A stretch of DNA of 7,626 bases, taken from NCBI GenBank assembly GCA_021794775.1, contig JAJYQG010000225.1:1-7626 (forward strand). The letters run 5' to 3'. The notes under the pieces are model-generated. The model was given only the letters and a program-made list of their open reading frames with translations, was not told the DNA's origin and searched no databases. Position numbers and translations under genes: made by a program. The DNA comes from Pseudomonadota bacterium. Lineage in GTDB: Bacteria; Pseudomonadota; Gammaproteobacteria; Burkholderiales; Ferrovaceae. Each line of letters starts with the position of its first letter. Position 1 is the stretch's first letter. Positions 1-6,824 of this stretch are shown piece after piece.

Positions 1-1131
1 ATCGAAGCCATGGGCATGTTGCCGAATCTTCAGACGCGCTGGTACACCCTGCATTCCAAATTCATCACGCTGCAGGCTGAAGCCAGCGAAAAGGCCGGCA
101 TCGTCGGGGCCTTCACCAAATTCATGTCGGTGTCATCCCAATCCCTGGTGCTGGGCTTGGGGGGGTGGTTGGCGGTGCGCGGCGACATTACCCCGGGCAT
201 GATGATTGCCGGTTCGATCCTGATGGGCAAGGCCATGGGGCCTGTACAGATGGTGATTGGCGTCTGGCGCCACTTCAGCAGCACCCGCAGTGCCTATGAA
301 CGTCTGGTGCTGTTGCTCGCCAATCATCCGCCCCGTGCGTCAGGCATGGCCTTGCCAGCTCCGCTGGGGGGGCTGACGGTGGAAGGCGTGACGGCGGCTC
401 CTCCCGGCGCGCCGGTGCCGGTCATCAAGGGTTTGAACCTGGCCATCGAGCCGGGCGATGTGTTGGGGGTGATTGGCCCGAGCGGTTCGGGGAAATCCAC
501 CCTGGCGCGGCTTCTGGTGGGGGTTTGGCCAGCGGTGATGGGCAAGGTGCGGCTGGACGGCGCCGATGTGTCGCAATGGAACAAGGATCAGTTGGGGCCC
601 TATATGGGGTATCTGCCGCAGGACATCGAACTGTTTGAGGGAACGGTCAGCGAGAATATCGCCCGTTTTGGTCACGTGGAGGCCGAAAAAGTGGTCGAAG
701 CTGCCCAGTTGGCCGGTGTGCATGAGCTGATTCTGCGCTTGCCCCAGGGGTACGACACCAAGCTTGGCGATGGCGGACACGGGTTGTCCGGTGGCCAGAA
801 GCAGCGCCTCGGTTTGGCGCGGGCCATGTACGGCGACCCTTCCGTGCTGGTGCTCGACGAGCCCAATTCCAACCTTGACGATCAAGGGGAAGTGGCGTTG
901 GTGCAGGCCATCATGGCCTTGCGTCAGCGCAAGAAAACCATCGTGCTGATCACCCATCGCACCAGCATCATCGGGGTGACCAGCAAGCTATTGCTGCTGC
1001 GCGATGGCGTGGCGCAGCTCTTTGGTCCCACGGATCAGGTCTTGGCCCATTTGACACAACAACAGCAGTTGCAGCAACAGCAGGCCAAACAGCAGGAAGG
1101 CCAGGCTGCGGCAGAAGGAGCCGCATCATGA
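1..1131 (+). CDS. Type I secretion ABC transporter/ATPase, PrtD family (5'-truncated)
   Basis: This is the inner-membrane ATP-driven component of a type I secretion system, which recruits a substrate with a C-terminal signal and powers its export through the adaptor and TolC channel encoded next. The frame is open from base 1, so the start lies outside the window. The 376 visible residues compare with roughly 550-600 for the family, so most of the membrane domain is missing. What remains of it includes a hydrophobic stretch around residues 45-85. The nucleotide-binding domain is complete: Walker A GPSGSGKST (159-167), Q-loop Gln207, signature LSGGQ (262-266), Walker B VLVLDEP (282-288, catalytic Glu287), D-loop SNLD and H-loop His319. 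The EAMGML and DEPNSNLD motifs favour the PrtD/AprD/RsaD branch over HlyB; no peptidase C39 domain can be judged because the N-terminus is absent. The protein ends in a Gln/Ala-rich tail. The TGA overlaps the next ATG by 4 bp (ATGA), indicating translational coupling. Confidence 0.95.
   Translation: MEAMGMLPNLQTRWYTLHSKFITLQAEASEKAGIVGAFTKFMSVSSQSLVLGLGGWLAVRGDITPGMMIAGSILMGKAMGPVQMVIGVWRHFSSTRSAYERLVLLLANHPPRASGMALPAPLGGLTVEGVTAAPPGAPVPVIKGLNLAIEPGDVLGVIGPSGSGKSTLARLLVGVWPAVMGKVRLDGADVSQWNKDQLGPYMGYLPQDIELFEGTVSENIARFGHVEAEKVVEAAQLAGVHELILRLPQGYDTKLGDGGHGLSGGQKQRLGLARAMYGDPSVLVLDEPNSNLDDQGEVALVQAIMALRQRKKTIVLITHRTSIIGVTSKLLLLRDGVAQLFGPTDQVLAHLTQQQQLQQQQAKQQEGQAAAEGAAS
1057..1095 (+). repeat. 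CAA/CAG glutamine-codon tract in the transporter C-terminus
   Basis: Ten of thirteen consecutive codons are CAA or CAG, encoding a QQQQLQQQQAKQQ segment, followed by an Ala/Glu/Gly-rich end. It lies beyond the last conserved ABC strand and helix, so it is a low-complexity tail rather than part of the catalytic fold. CAA and CAG are mixed, which makes simple triplet slippage less likely than in a pure repeat. Function unknown. Confidence 0.8.
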
Positions 1132-2483
1132 ACTCGACGCAACGTTCCGTGGAGAGCAAGCACCCAATCATCGACGCCACCGCCATCGAAGTGATCAAGA
1201 CCGATGACAAAGTCTACACGCGCATGGGCTGGTGGGTCGTGTTGGGCGGGGTCGGAGGTTTTCTGTTATGGGCCACCCTGGCGCCCCTGGATCAGGGTGT
1301 GGCGATCAGTGGGGTGGTTGAAGTAGCCACCAACCGCAAGGAAATCCAGTATCAGCCTGGCGGGACCATCGATGCCATTCTGGTGCGCGAAGGAGAGGTG
1401 GTCAAGGCAGGACAGGTGCTGGTGCGCATGAACGATAGCCAGGCCAAGGCTCAGGACGAAATGACGCGCACCCAGTTCTACGCCGATCTGGCCATTCAGG
1501 CACGGCTGCAGGCAGAACAGGCTGGCGATGGCCGTGGGTTGCGTTTTCCGGCCGAACTGACGAGCCACGGGGATGATCCACGGGTCAAGAATGACATGGC
1601 ACTGCAGGAACAGCTCTTTGCCGCGCGTCGTTCGGCCATCAACAATGAATTGTCCGCCATGGACGAGAACGTCGCCGGTTTGAAACTGCAGGCCGAGGGG
1701 CTTGAGCTGGCCAAGGCAAGTCGTACCCAGCAGTTGCAGTACCTTGAGGAACAGATCGGAAATATGCGCGATCTGGTCAAGGAAGGCTATGTTTCCCGCA
1801 GCCGTTACCTCGAATTGCAGCGCAATCAGGCAGAAGTCAGCGGCATTCTGGCCGAACAGACGGGGCGCCTGGGGTATACCCAGCGTCAGGTTGCCGAAAT
1901 GACGTTGCGCAAGAGCCAGCGCGCCGAGGACTACCAGAAGGAAGTGCGTCAGCAGCTGACTGAGGTGGAAAAAGAGACGGAATCGCTGCGCAGCCGTCTT
2001 GCCAGCCAGGATTACGATCTGGGTAAAACCGAGGTTCGGTCCCCGGTGGACGGGACGGTGGTGGACCTCAAGGTGTTCACCCAGGGCGGGGTGGTGGCCC
2101 CAGGCAGCCCCATGATGGAGGTGGTGCCCAGCCACGATGCGTTGGTCATCGAGGCCCACGTTCCCCTGGAGCTGATCGACAAGATGCATCCGGGTCTTGA
2201 TGTGGATATGACTTTTCCTGCGTTCAACCGCAACACCACCCCCCATGTCCCAGGGCGGGTGACCGAGGTTTCGGCTGACCGCTTGAGCGACCCCAGAACG
2301 GGTCAGTCTTACTACACGATGCGCGCCGAGGTGACCGAAAAGGGACGTACCCTGCTGTCCGGCCTGGTTGTGCGCCCCGGTATGCCCGTGGAAGCCTTTG
2401 TCAAGACCGGTAACCGCACCATGATGAATTACCTGCTGAAACCCATGTTTGACCGCATGAAAACTTCGATGAGTGAGGAGTGA
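1128..2483 (+). CDS. Type I secretion periplasmic adaptor (membrane fusion protein), HlyD/PrtE family
   Basis: This is the adaptor that spans the periplasm and joins the ABC transporter to the TolC-like channel. The 451-residue product has a short cytoplasmic N-terminus and one membrane segment at about 34-51 (start WWVVLGGVGGFLLWATLAPL). Next come the first barrel-sandwich (lipoyl-like) half at about 58-102, with GTIDAILVREGEVVKAGQ, and a long Gln/Glu/Leu-rich alpha-helical hairpin at about 105-298 for contact with the outer-membrane channel. The second lipoyl half follows at about 303-334 (VRSPVDGTVVDLKVFTQGG), then a beta-barrel domain to about 426. The C-terminal PGMPVEAFVKTGNRT and YLLKPM motifs are typical of the HlyD/PrtE/AprE group, and the length is normal. 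A GAAGGAG ribosome-binding site (1114-1120) sits 7 bases before the ATG. The gene overlaps the transporter by 4 bp and ends 2 bp before the TolC-type gene, so all three are almost certainly one transcript. Confidence 0.95.
   Translation: MNSTQRSVESKHPIIDATAIEVIKTDDKVYTRMGWWVVLGGVGGFLLWATLAPLDQGVAISGVVEVATNRKEIQYQPGGTIDAILVREGEVVKAGQVLVRMNDSQAKAQDEMTRTQFYADLAIQARLQAEQAGDGRGLRFPAELTSHGDDPRVKNDMALQEQLFAARRSAINNELSAMDENVAGLKLQAEGLELAKASRTQQLQYLEEQIGNMRDLVKEGYVSRSRYLELQRNQAEVSGILAEQTGRLGYTQRQVAEMTLRKSQRAEDYQKEVRQQLTEVEKETESLRSRLASQDYDLGKTEVRSPVDGTVVDLKVFTQGGVVAPGSPMMEVVPSHDALVIEAHVPLELIDKMHPGLDVDMTFPAFNRNTTPHVPGRVTEVSADRLSDPRTGQSYYTMRAEVTEKGRTLLSGLVVRPGMPVEAFVKTGNRTMMNYLLKPMFDRMKTSMSEE
2475..2480 (+). 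promoter_or_regulatory. Ribosome-binding site deciding the TolC-family start
   Basis: GAGGAG lies 5 bases before ATG 2486. A GTG at 2480 is in the same frame but overlaps this site and would have no ribosome-binding site of its own, so ATG 2486 is the better start. Confidence 0.7.
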
Positions 2484-2485
2484 TC

Positions 2486-3868
2486 ATGAACGGATGGGGG
2501 CGTTGGGGTGGGATGCTGCTGGGTTGTATCGTGGCGGCACCCTGTTGGTCCTTGGGGTTGGAAGAAGCGTATCAGGCGGCTTTGCAGAACGATCCCATGT
2601 ATCGTTCGGCGCAGCATGAGCGGGATGCTGGCGACCAGAATCTGGCGCTCGGGCGTTCGAAACTGCTGCCCAATCTGTCCATCGATTACCAGAAAGCATC
2701 GAACCAGTTGGGCATCACTCAGGTAGGCGGGCCATCGGCGCCCACCCAGCAGTTCAACTATCTCAGTGAAGTGACGACGGTGCAGCTGCGGCAGCCGCTG
2801 TTCAATCTCGGCGATATGGCCATGTACCGTCAGGGCAGGGCCCAGGCCGATTACAGCGATGCCCAGTTTTCGAGCCGTTCGCAGGATCTTCTGCTGCGTC
2901 TGGTTCAGGCTTACACCGATACCCTGTATGCGAACGATCAACTGGAACTGGTGCAGGCGCAGCACGCTGCCTATGGGGAACAGATGCAATCCAACCAGCG
3001 TACTTTCCAGAAAGGGGAAGGCACGCTGACCGATATGCTGGAAACCCAATCCCGGTACGCCATGAGCGAATCCCAGATCATCGAAGCCCAGCAGGGATTG
3101 ACGACAGCCAGGCGTGAATTGACGGCGATGGTGGGAAGCGAGGTGGTCGATCTGGATCCGATGATGGAGAATTTTCAACCGGAACCCCTCGATCCCAGCG
3201 ATTTTGACAGCTGGAAGTCCATCGCGCTGGATCATAATCCCGACATCGCGGCCCAGCGCCATGCGGTGGAGGCCAGCGAGCAAGAGGTGGCCAAGAGCCA
3301 GGCGGGTCATGCGCCGCAGCTCGACCTGATCGGCAGCGTCAGTCGCAACAATCAGGGGTCGATTTATACCTATGCCCAGGATATGCTGGTGCGCACCGTG
3401 GGTATCGAGTTGAGCATTCCGCTGTACGCCGGGGGCTATGTTTCTGCGCTGTCGAGTCAGGCCAAGGCCAACCTCGAAAAAGCCCGTGCTGATCTGGATG
3501 ATCGTTCCAACAAGGTGGTTGTGGATCTCTACAAGCAGTACGGCATGGTGTTGACCAGTTATTCGCGCGTTGCCGCCCTGGAAAAAGCCGTGCAGTCTGC
3601 GCGCGAACTGATCAAGGCCACCCGCATGAGCATCCAGGGTGGCGAGCGCGTCAACCTTGACCTGCTCAATGCCCAATCCCAATACTTTCAGGCGCGCCGC
3701 GACCTTGCCAAGGCGCGTTACGATTACCTGAACAGCTACCTGCGCCTCAACGCCGATGCGGGAACGTTGGGCTCTGCCGATCTGAAACGCTTGGCAGGGT
3801 ACTTTGTGCATCCCGTCTCGGCTACGGCGCGGGATACGCTTCCCTTGATGGGGGCGACGGGCCGTTAA
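2486..3868 (+). CDS. TolC-family outer-membrane channel of the type I secretion system (PrtF-like)
   Basis: This is the trimeric outer-membrane exit duct of the secretion system. The 460-residue product begins with a short hydrophobic export signal (about residues 8-24, MLLGCIVAAPCWSLG), probably cleaved just before LEEAYQAALQNDP, which is the usual opening of mature TolC-family proteins. Two homologous outer-membrane efflux repeats follow. The first has LRQPLFN and a long helix pair with QAYTDTLYANDQLELV. The second starts around residue 235 (NPDIAAQRHAVEASEQEV), contains the strand IELSIPLYAGGYV, and ends with RVNLDLLNAQSQYFQARRDLAKARYDYL, close to the family's NVLDAQ...AR.DYL motif. This pattern favours type I secretion channels of the TolC/PrtF group over RND-only channels, though dual use cannot be excluded. 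A Leu-Leu-Gly-Cys lies in the signal region but too close to the N-terminus for a convincing lipobox. It is the last gene of the operon and converges on the CRP-type gene with 2 bp between stops. Confidence 0.93.
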   Translation: MNGWGRWGGMLLGCIVAAPCWSLGLEEAYQAALQNDPMYRSAQHERDAGDQNLALGRSKLLPNLSIDYQKASNQLGITQVGGPSAPTQQFNYLSEVTTVQLRQPLFNLGDMAMYRQGRAQADYSDAQFSSRSQDLLLRLVQAYTDTLYANDQLELVQAQHAAYGEQMQSNQRTFQKGEGTLTDMLETQSRYAMSESQIIEAQQGLTTARRELTAMVGSEVVDLDPMMENFQPEPLDPSDFDSWKSIALDHNPDIAAQRHAVEASEQEVAKSQAGHAPQLDLIGSVSRNNQGSIYTYAQDMLVRTVGIELSIPLYAGGYVSALSSQAKANLEKARADLDDRSNKVVVDLYKQYGMVLTSYSRVAALEKAVQSARELIKATRMSIQGGERVNLDLLNAQSQYFQARRDLAKARYDYLNSYLRLNADAGTLGSADLKRLAGYFVHPVSATARDTLPLMGATGR

Positions 3869-3874
3869 CGTTAA
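3865..3874. other. Palindrome TTAACGTTAA holding both convergent stop codons
   Basis: This is a perfect 10-bp palindrome. The TAA of the TolC-type gene (3866-3868, + strand) and the TAA of the regulator (3871-3873, - strand) occupy mirrored positions. I see no GC-rich hairpin with a T-run here, so neither transcript has an obvious intrinsic terminator before entering the opposite gene. Confidence 0.85.
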
Positions 3875-4659
3875 GCGCGGGTTTCGCTGGCGAGCTTGTG
3901 CAGCGCTTGCGGATCGAGAATGATCAGGCGGTTGGCATCGCGCTGGATGATGCCCTGCTGGGTCAGCAAGATGAGCACCCGTGTGACCGTTTCCCGACTG
4001 GCGTTGATCAGGTTGGCGATGTCTTGATGGGTGGGCAGGTTCTCGATCACCTGTTGCTTGTTGGGTGCCTCGGTCTGTATCAGACGCAGAAAGCTGATGA
4101 TGCGGCGCGAAGTGTTGTGGATGCTGAGCAGGGTTTTGAATTCTGCATCGCGCTGGACCTGACGCGCCAGGTGTCGCAGAAGGAACTGGGATACCGAAGG
4201 CGCATGAAAGAACAATTGCAAGGCTTGGGCCTGCGGAAGTACGGCCACCAGAACCCGGCTCAGTGCCACGACGGTGGCGCTGTAAGGCGCTTCGTTGAGC
4301 AGGCTGATTTCACCCCAGAAGCCGCCTTCGGGAATGATGCCGTATGAAATGGCGCGGCCATCTTCGGTCAGTCCGACCACCTGCAATTGTCCCGACAGCA
4401 GGAGCATCAGGCCCGCGTGCGGGGCGCCCTGATGCACCAAGGTCGTTCTTTTTTCATGAAACGAAAATTTCAGGCTGTTGCGCACCTGCAGCATTTCTCC
4501 CTCAGTCAACTGGGCAAACAGGGGGATGGCGCGCAGATTGACCGTGAATTCGACGTTGGCATTGGGACGAACCTCAACGGCCGACGCTGTCGCCGGCGTT
4601 GCGGTGGCGGTATGGCTGGCTTCGGCGGGACTGCTCACGACTTTCGAGAGGGAACGCAT
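3871..4659 (-). CDS. CRP/FNR-family transcriptional regulator
   Basis: This is a 262-residue DNA-binding regulator. A cyclic-nucleotide-binding-like beta-roll spans about 44-145, with GGFWGEISLLNEAPYSATVV; a dimerisation helix spans about 148-180; the C-terminal winged helix-turn-helix is at about 208-250. Its recognition helix (SRETVTRVL, 221-229) carries Arg, Glu and Arg at the spacing of E. coli CRP R180/E181/R185, which suggests a TGTGA-type half-site. The Arg that grips the cAMP phosphate in CRP (R82) is Tyr here (Tyr126 before Ser-Ala), so canonical cAMP binding is doubtful. There is no cysteine anywhere, which rules out an FNR-type iron-sulphur sensor. About 40 Ala/Thr/Ser-rich residues precede the fold, more than usual. 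ATG 4657-4659 is the only strong start; its ribosome-binding site is weak, and the only nearby alternative is a GTG 7 codons in. The J-domain gene lies 35 bp upstream on the same strand. Targets and ligand are unknown. Confidence 0.9.
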   Translation of the reverse strand: MRSLSKVVSSPAEASHTATATPATASAVEVRPNANVEFTVNLRAIPLFAQLTEGEMLQVRNSLKFSFHEKRTTLVHQGAPHAGLMLLLSGQLQVVGLTEDGRAISYGIIPEGGFWGEISLLNEAPYSATVVALSRVLVAVLPQAQALQLFFHAPSVSQFLLRHLARQVQRDAEFKTLLSIHNTSRRIISFLRLIQTEAPNKQQVIENLPTHQDIANLINASRETVTRVLILLTQQGIIQRDANRLIILDPQALHKLASETRA

Positions 4660-4694
4660 GGGGCCAATTTTATCACTTCAGCCAGCGGTCGGTA

Positions 4695-5051
4695 TCACGA
4701 TCTCGATGACCCCAGTTCTTTCAGGGCGCGGCGATAGGCTTCGTTCAAGCGCGCCATGTCGCTGGTCTTGCCGCCGCGATCGGGATGCAGGGTGCGGGCC
4801 TTCAGGCGGTATGCGCGCTTGACGGCGACGATGCGTCGCTCCTCAACGGGGAGCCCGAGTACGATATGCCAGTCTTGAATCTCGGCATGGGAAGGCTGCT
4901 GGGGCAGGGCTTGTTGCCATCTGGGCTCGCGCAGAAACCAATGTCCGAGAAACAGGCGTGGCCATTCCGCCAGCGCCACCACCAGAAGTATCACGAAACA
5001 GGCGGCGAGTAATGTCATCAACAGGAAAATAAATGGATCCAGATCACCCAT
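4695..5051 (-). CDS. Small membrane-anchored J-domain (DnaJ-like) protein
   Basis: This is a 118-residue co-chaperone-like protein predicted to stimulate an Hsp70 (DnaK) ATPase at the inner membrane. An N-terminal hydrophobic helix (about 6-28) anchors it. A linker rich in Trp, Arg and Gln follows, and the C-terminal 60 residues form the J domain: DWHIVLGLP helix I, KRAYRLKARTLHPDRGG helix II and loop with the essential HPD at 89-91, then the MARLNEAYRRAL helix III. It lacks the Gly/Phe and zinc-finger regions of DnaJ, so it is a type III J protein. I chose ATG 5049-5051 because the membrane helix starts right after it. The frame continues upstream to 5249, but those residues look non-coding and would run into the divergent glycosyltransferase gene. 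An in-frame ATG 15 codons upstream is an alternative; neither has a strong ribosome-binding site. It lies upstream of, and may be co-transcribed with, the CRP-family gene. Confidence 0.82.
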   Translation of the reverse strand: MGDLDPFIFLLMTLLAACFVILLVVALAEWPRLFLGHWFLREPRWQQALPQQPSHAEIQDWHIVLGLPVEERRIVAVKRAYRLKARTLHPDRGGKTSDMARLNEAYRRALKELGSSRS

Positions 5052-5110
5052 CCTATCACGAGTCCCATGCTGGCGCGAGACGGCAGGGTAAGGCATTATG
5101 GTATGCTTTC

Positions 5111-5119
5111 TGATACAAT
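5111..5119 (+). promoter_or_regulatory. Candidate extended -10 promoter element for the glycosyltransferase gene
   Basis: TGATACAAT matches the extended -10 pattern TGnTAnAAT of sigma-70-type promoters with one mismatch to TATAAT. It lies in the 153-bp divergent region 5052-5204, about 85 bp before the glycosyltransferase ATG. I find no good -35 at 16-18 bp, which an extended -10 can tolerate. On the opposite strand the CATAAT at 5095-5100 is a weaker -10 candidate for the J-domain gene. No clear CRP-type TGTGA-N6-TCACA site is seen in this interval. Confidence 0.4.
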
Positions 5120-5204
5120 TGCCGCCGACTTTGACTGGGTGAGTAATGGGAAAAATTAACATCATGGTTTCATTGCGTTCCCGGCTTCGTTGATCGGGGA
5201 ATTC

Positions 5205-6824
5205 ATGAACCCCTATTACCCGGAACTGGATTTGTCTCTGGTGACCCATCAGTCATCGCGCTGGCTTTCTGCTTTTTTCGACAGCCTGTATCAGCAGCAA
5301 TACCCGCTCAAATGCATTCATCTGTGGCTGCGCGATAACGATTCGACGGACGAGACCTTGTCCTGGATTAGGACACGATGGTCCGAACTGGAGCAAAAGT
5401 TCGCCTCGGTAACCCTGCTTCAGGGGCCCAATGTCGGTTTTGGCAGAGGCCATAACAGCAACATCGCCCAAGGCTGTTCCCCCTTCGTGCTGGTGTGCAA
5501 TCCCGACCTCGAATTCGAGCAACGAACCCTCACCGTGCTGCTCGATCAAGCGCAAGAAGATGAGCACGATACGGCCGCCTGGGAATGTCGCCAGAAGCCC
5601 TATGAGCATCCCAAGCATTACTCACCGGTCACAGGGGCAGTCTCCTGGGTATCGGGTGCCTGTGTTTTGTTGCGCCGTCAGGCGTTGGAACAGGTCGGCG
5701 GTTTTGACCCCCGTCTGTTTCTCTATGGCGAGGATGTGGAACTCTCCTACCGCCTCATCGACCGTGGATGGCGCTTGCGTTATGTGCCCAAGGCCGCGGT
5801 TTGGCACCATGCCTATGCGGTACCGGAGCAGGTCAAACCTTCCCAGCTGCGGGGGAGCGCCCTGGCCAATGCCTTGATTCGCTGCCGCTATGGTTCGCCG
5901 GGCGACGTGCTTCAGGGCGGGCTGCAAAGCTTGTTGCTGCCCTTGCTGCCGCAGCGGTATCGCGGACAACGGCTGGATATGTTGAAAAATCTGGTGAAGC
6001 TGCTCTGGTTGGCGCCGTGTTTTTTGCTGTCGCGCAAACGCTCCTCCCGCGCTTTTCCTTTTCGTCGGATGGATTATGAGTTTGTGCGGGATGGCGCTTT
6101 CTGGTGCGCGCCGCAACCCGGCAAGGTTGGGGAGCCCGAGCCTCTGGTGAGCATTCTGGTGCGAACCACCCCCGACCGCGAAGGCTGGCTTGAGGAATGT
6201 TTGCAATGCGTCATCCGTCAAACCTACCCGCGCATCGAGCTGGTGGTGGTGGAAGACGGCGGGGATTCTGCGCAGGCTCGTCTGGAAGCCTTGCGTGCTT
6301 CGGCCGTCCTGGAGTCGGTGCGCTATGTGGCCCTGAACAAGGTGGGGCGTTGCAAGGCCGGTAATCGTGCATTGCAGGAGGCAACGGGGGCGTTTTTAGG
6401 TTTTCTCGACGACGACGATCTTTTTTATGCCGACCATGTGGAAAACCTGGCCCGCGTTCTGTCGGCCTCGCCCGAACTTGGCGGGGTCTACGGGCTGGCC
6501 TTTCAGGTCAAAACCTTGGTGCTGTCATCCTCTCCCTTGCGTTACGAGGAAAAGTTGCATCAGGTGATCCATCGCCAGCCGTTTGAACGCGCCATCCTCT
6601 GGCATCATAATTTCATGCCGATCCAGGCTGTTCTGTTTCGACGCGAACTCTATGAGCAGTATGGCGGATTTTGCGGGGATCTGGAGAATCTCGAAGACTG
6701 GAATCTCTGGGTTCGTTACACCCAATCGCGGGATTTTATGCTGGTTCCCAAGGTGACTTCCCTGTACCGTGTTCCCGCCGATGAAGGCAAGGCGCTGGAA
6801 CGGCAGCAGAGTCTGGACCGGTAA
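5205..6824 (+). CDS. Tandem two-domain GT2-family glycosyltransferase, probably C-terminally truncated
   Basis: This is predicted to transfer two sugars from nucleotide donors during surface glycan or glycoprotein assembly. The 539 residues carry two GT-A folds. Domain 1 (about 8-215) is WbbL-like: LRDNDSTDET (42-51), NVGFGRGHNSN, the NPD metal/donor motif (99-101) and GEDVELSYR (175-183). A hydrophobic linker (about 240-275, LLLPLLP and LLWLAPCFLL) may touch the membrane. Domain 2 (about 314-525) has VSILVRTTPDR, VVVEDGG (347-353), LDDDD (401-405, DXD-type) and ENLEDWNLW (494-502, catalytic-base region). ATG 5205 follows GGGGA (5196-5200) by 4 bases; a TTG at 5190 is in frame but lacks a ribosome-binding site. 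The gene ends at TAA 6822-6824, but the same frame continues open for 71 codons with plausible protein sequence, so this stop looks premature. All recognisable catalytic motifs of both domains precede it, so partial or full activity is possible. The sugar specificity cannot be read from sequence. Confidence 0.88.
   Translation: MNPYYPELDLSLVTHQSSRWLSAFFDSLYQQQYPLKCIHLWLRDNDSTDETLSWIRTRWSELEQKFASVTLLQGPNVGFGRGHNSNIAQGCSPFVLVCNPDLEFEQRTLTVLLDQAQEDEHDTAAWECRQKPYEHPKHYSPVTGAVSWVSGACVLLRRQALEQVGGFDPRLFLYGEDVELSYRLIDRGWRLRYVPKAAVWHHAYAVPEQVKPSQLRGSALANALIRCRYGSPGDVLQGGLQSLLLPLLPQRYRGQRLDMLKNLVKLLWLAPCFLLSRKRSSRAFPFRRMDYEFVRDGAFWCAPQPGKVGEPEPLVSILVRTTPDREGWLEECLQCVIRQTYPRIELVVVEDGGDSAQARLEALRASAVLESVRYVALNKVGRCKAGNRALQEATGAFLGFLDDDDLFYADHVENLARVLSASPELGGVYGLAFQVKTLVLSSSPLRYEEKLHQVIHRQPFERAILWHHNFMPIQAVLFRRELYEQYGGFCGDLENLEDWNLWVRYTQSRDFMLVPKVTSLYRVPADEGKALERQQSLDR

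Noticed and set aside
340..957. 205-codon open frame on the - strand across the ATPase domain
   Set aside because: Antisense to conserved Walker and signature motifs; no motif of its own.
1266..2246. 326-codon open frame on the - strand across the adaptor gene
   Set aside because: Antisense to the HlyD-family gene with no domain, no ribosome-binding site and shadow-like composition.
2516..2527. Lipobox-like Leu-Leu-Gly-Cys in the TolC-family N-terminus
   Set aside because: The Cys is at residue 14, leaving too short a hydrophobic stretch before it for a convincing lipoprotein signal; a conventional signal peptide ending near residue 24 fits better.
2429..3811. 460-codon open frame on the - strand across the whole TolC-family gene
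   Set aside because: It is fully antisense to a well-supported gene and shows no recognisable motif; its His/Gln/Arg-rich composition is typical of the reverse complement of GC-rich coding DNA.
3898..4347. 149-codon open frame on the + strand inside the CRP/FNR gene
   Set aside because: Antisense shadow of a regulator whose helix-turn-helix and beta-roll are clear on the other strand.
5052..5249. Upstream extension of the J-domain gene to a start at 5249
   Set aside because: The added 66 residues precede a normal N-terminal membrane helix, look non-coding, and would overlap the start of the divergent glycosyltransferase gene.
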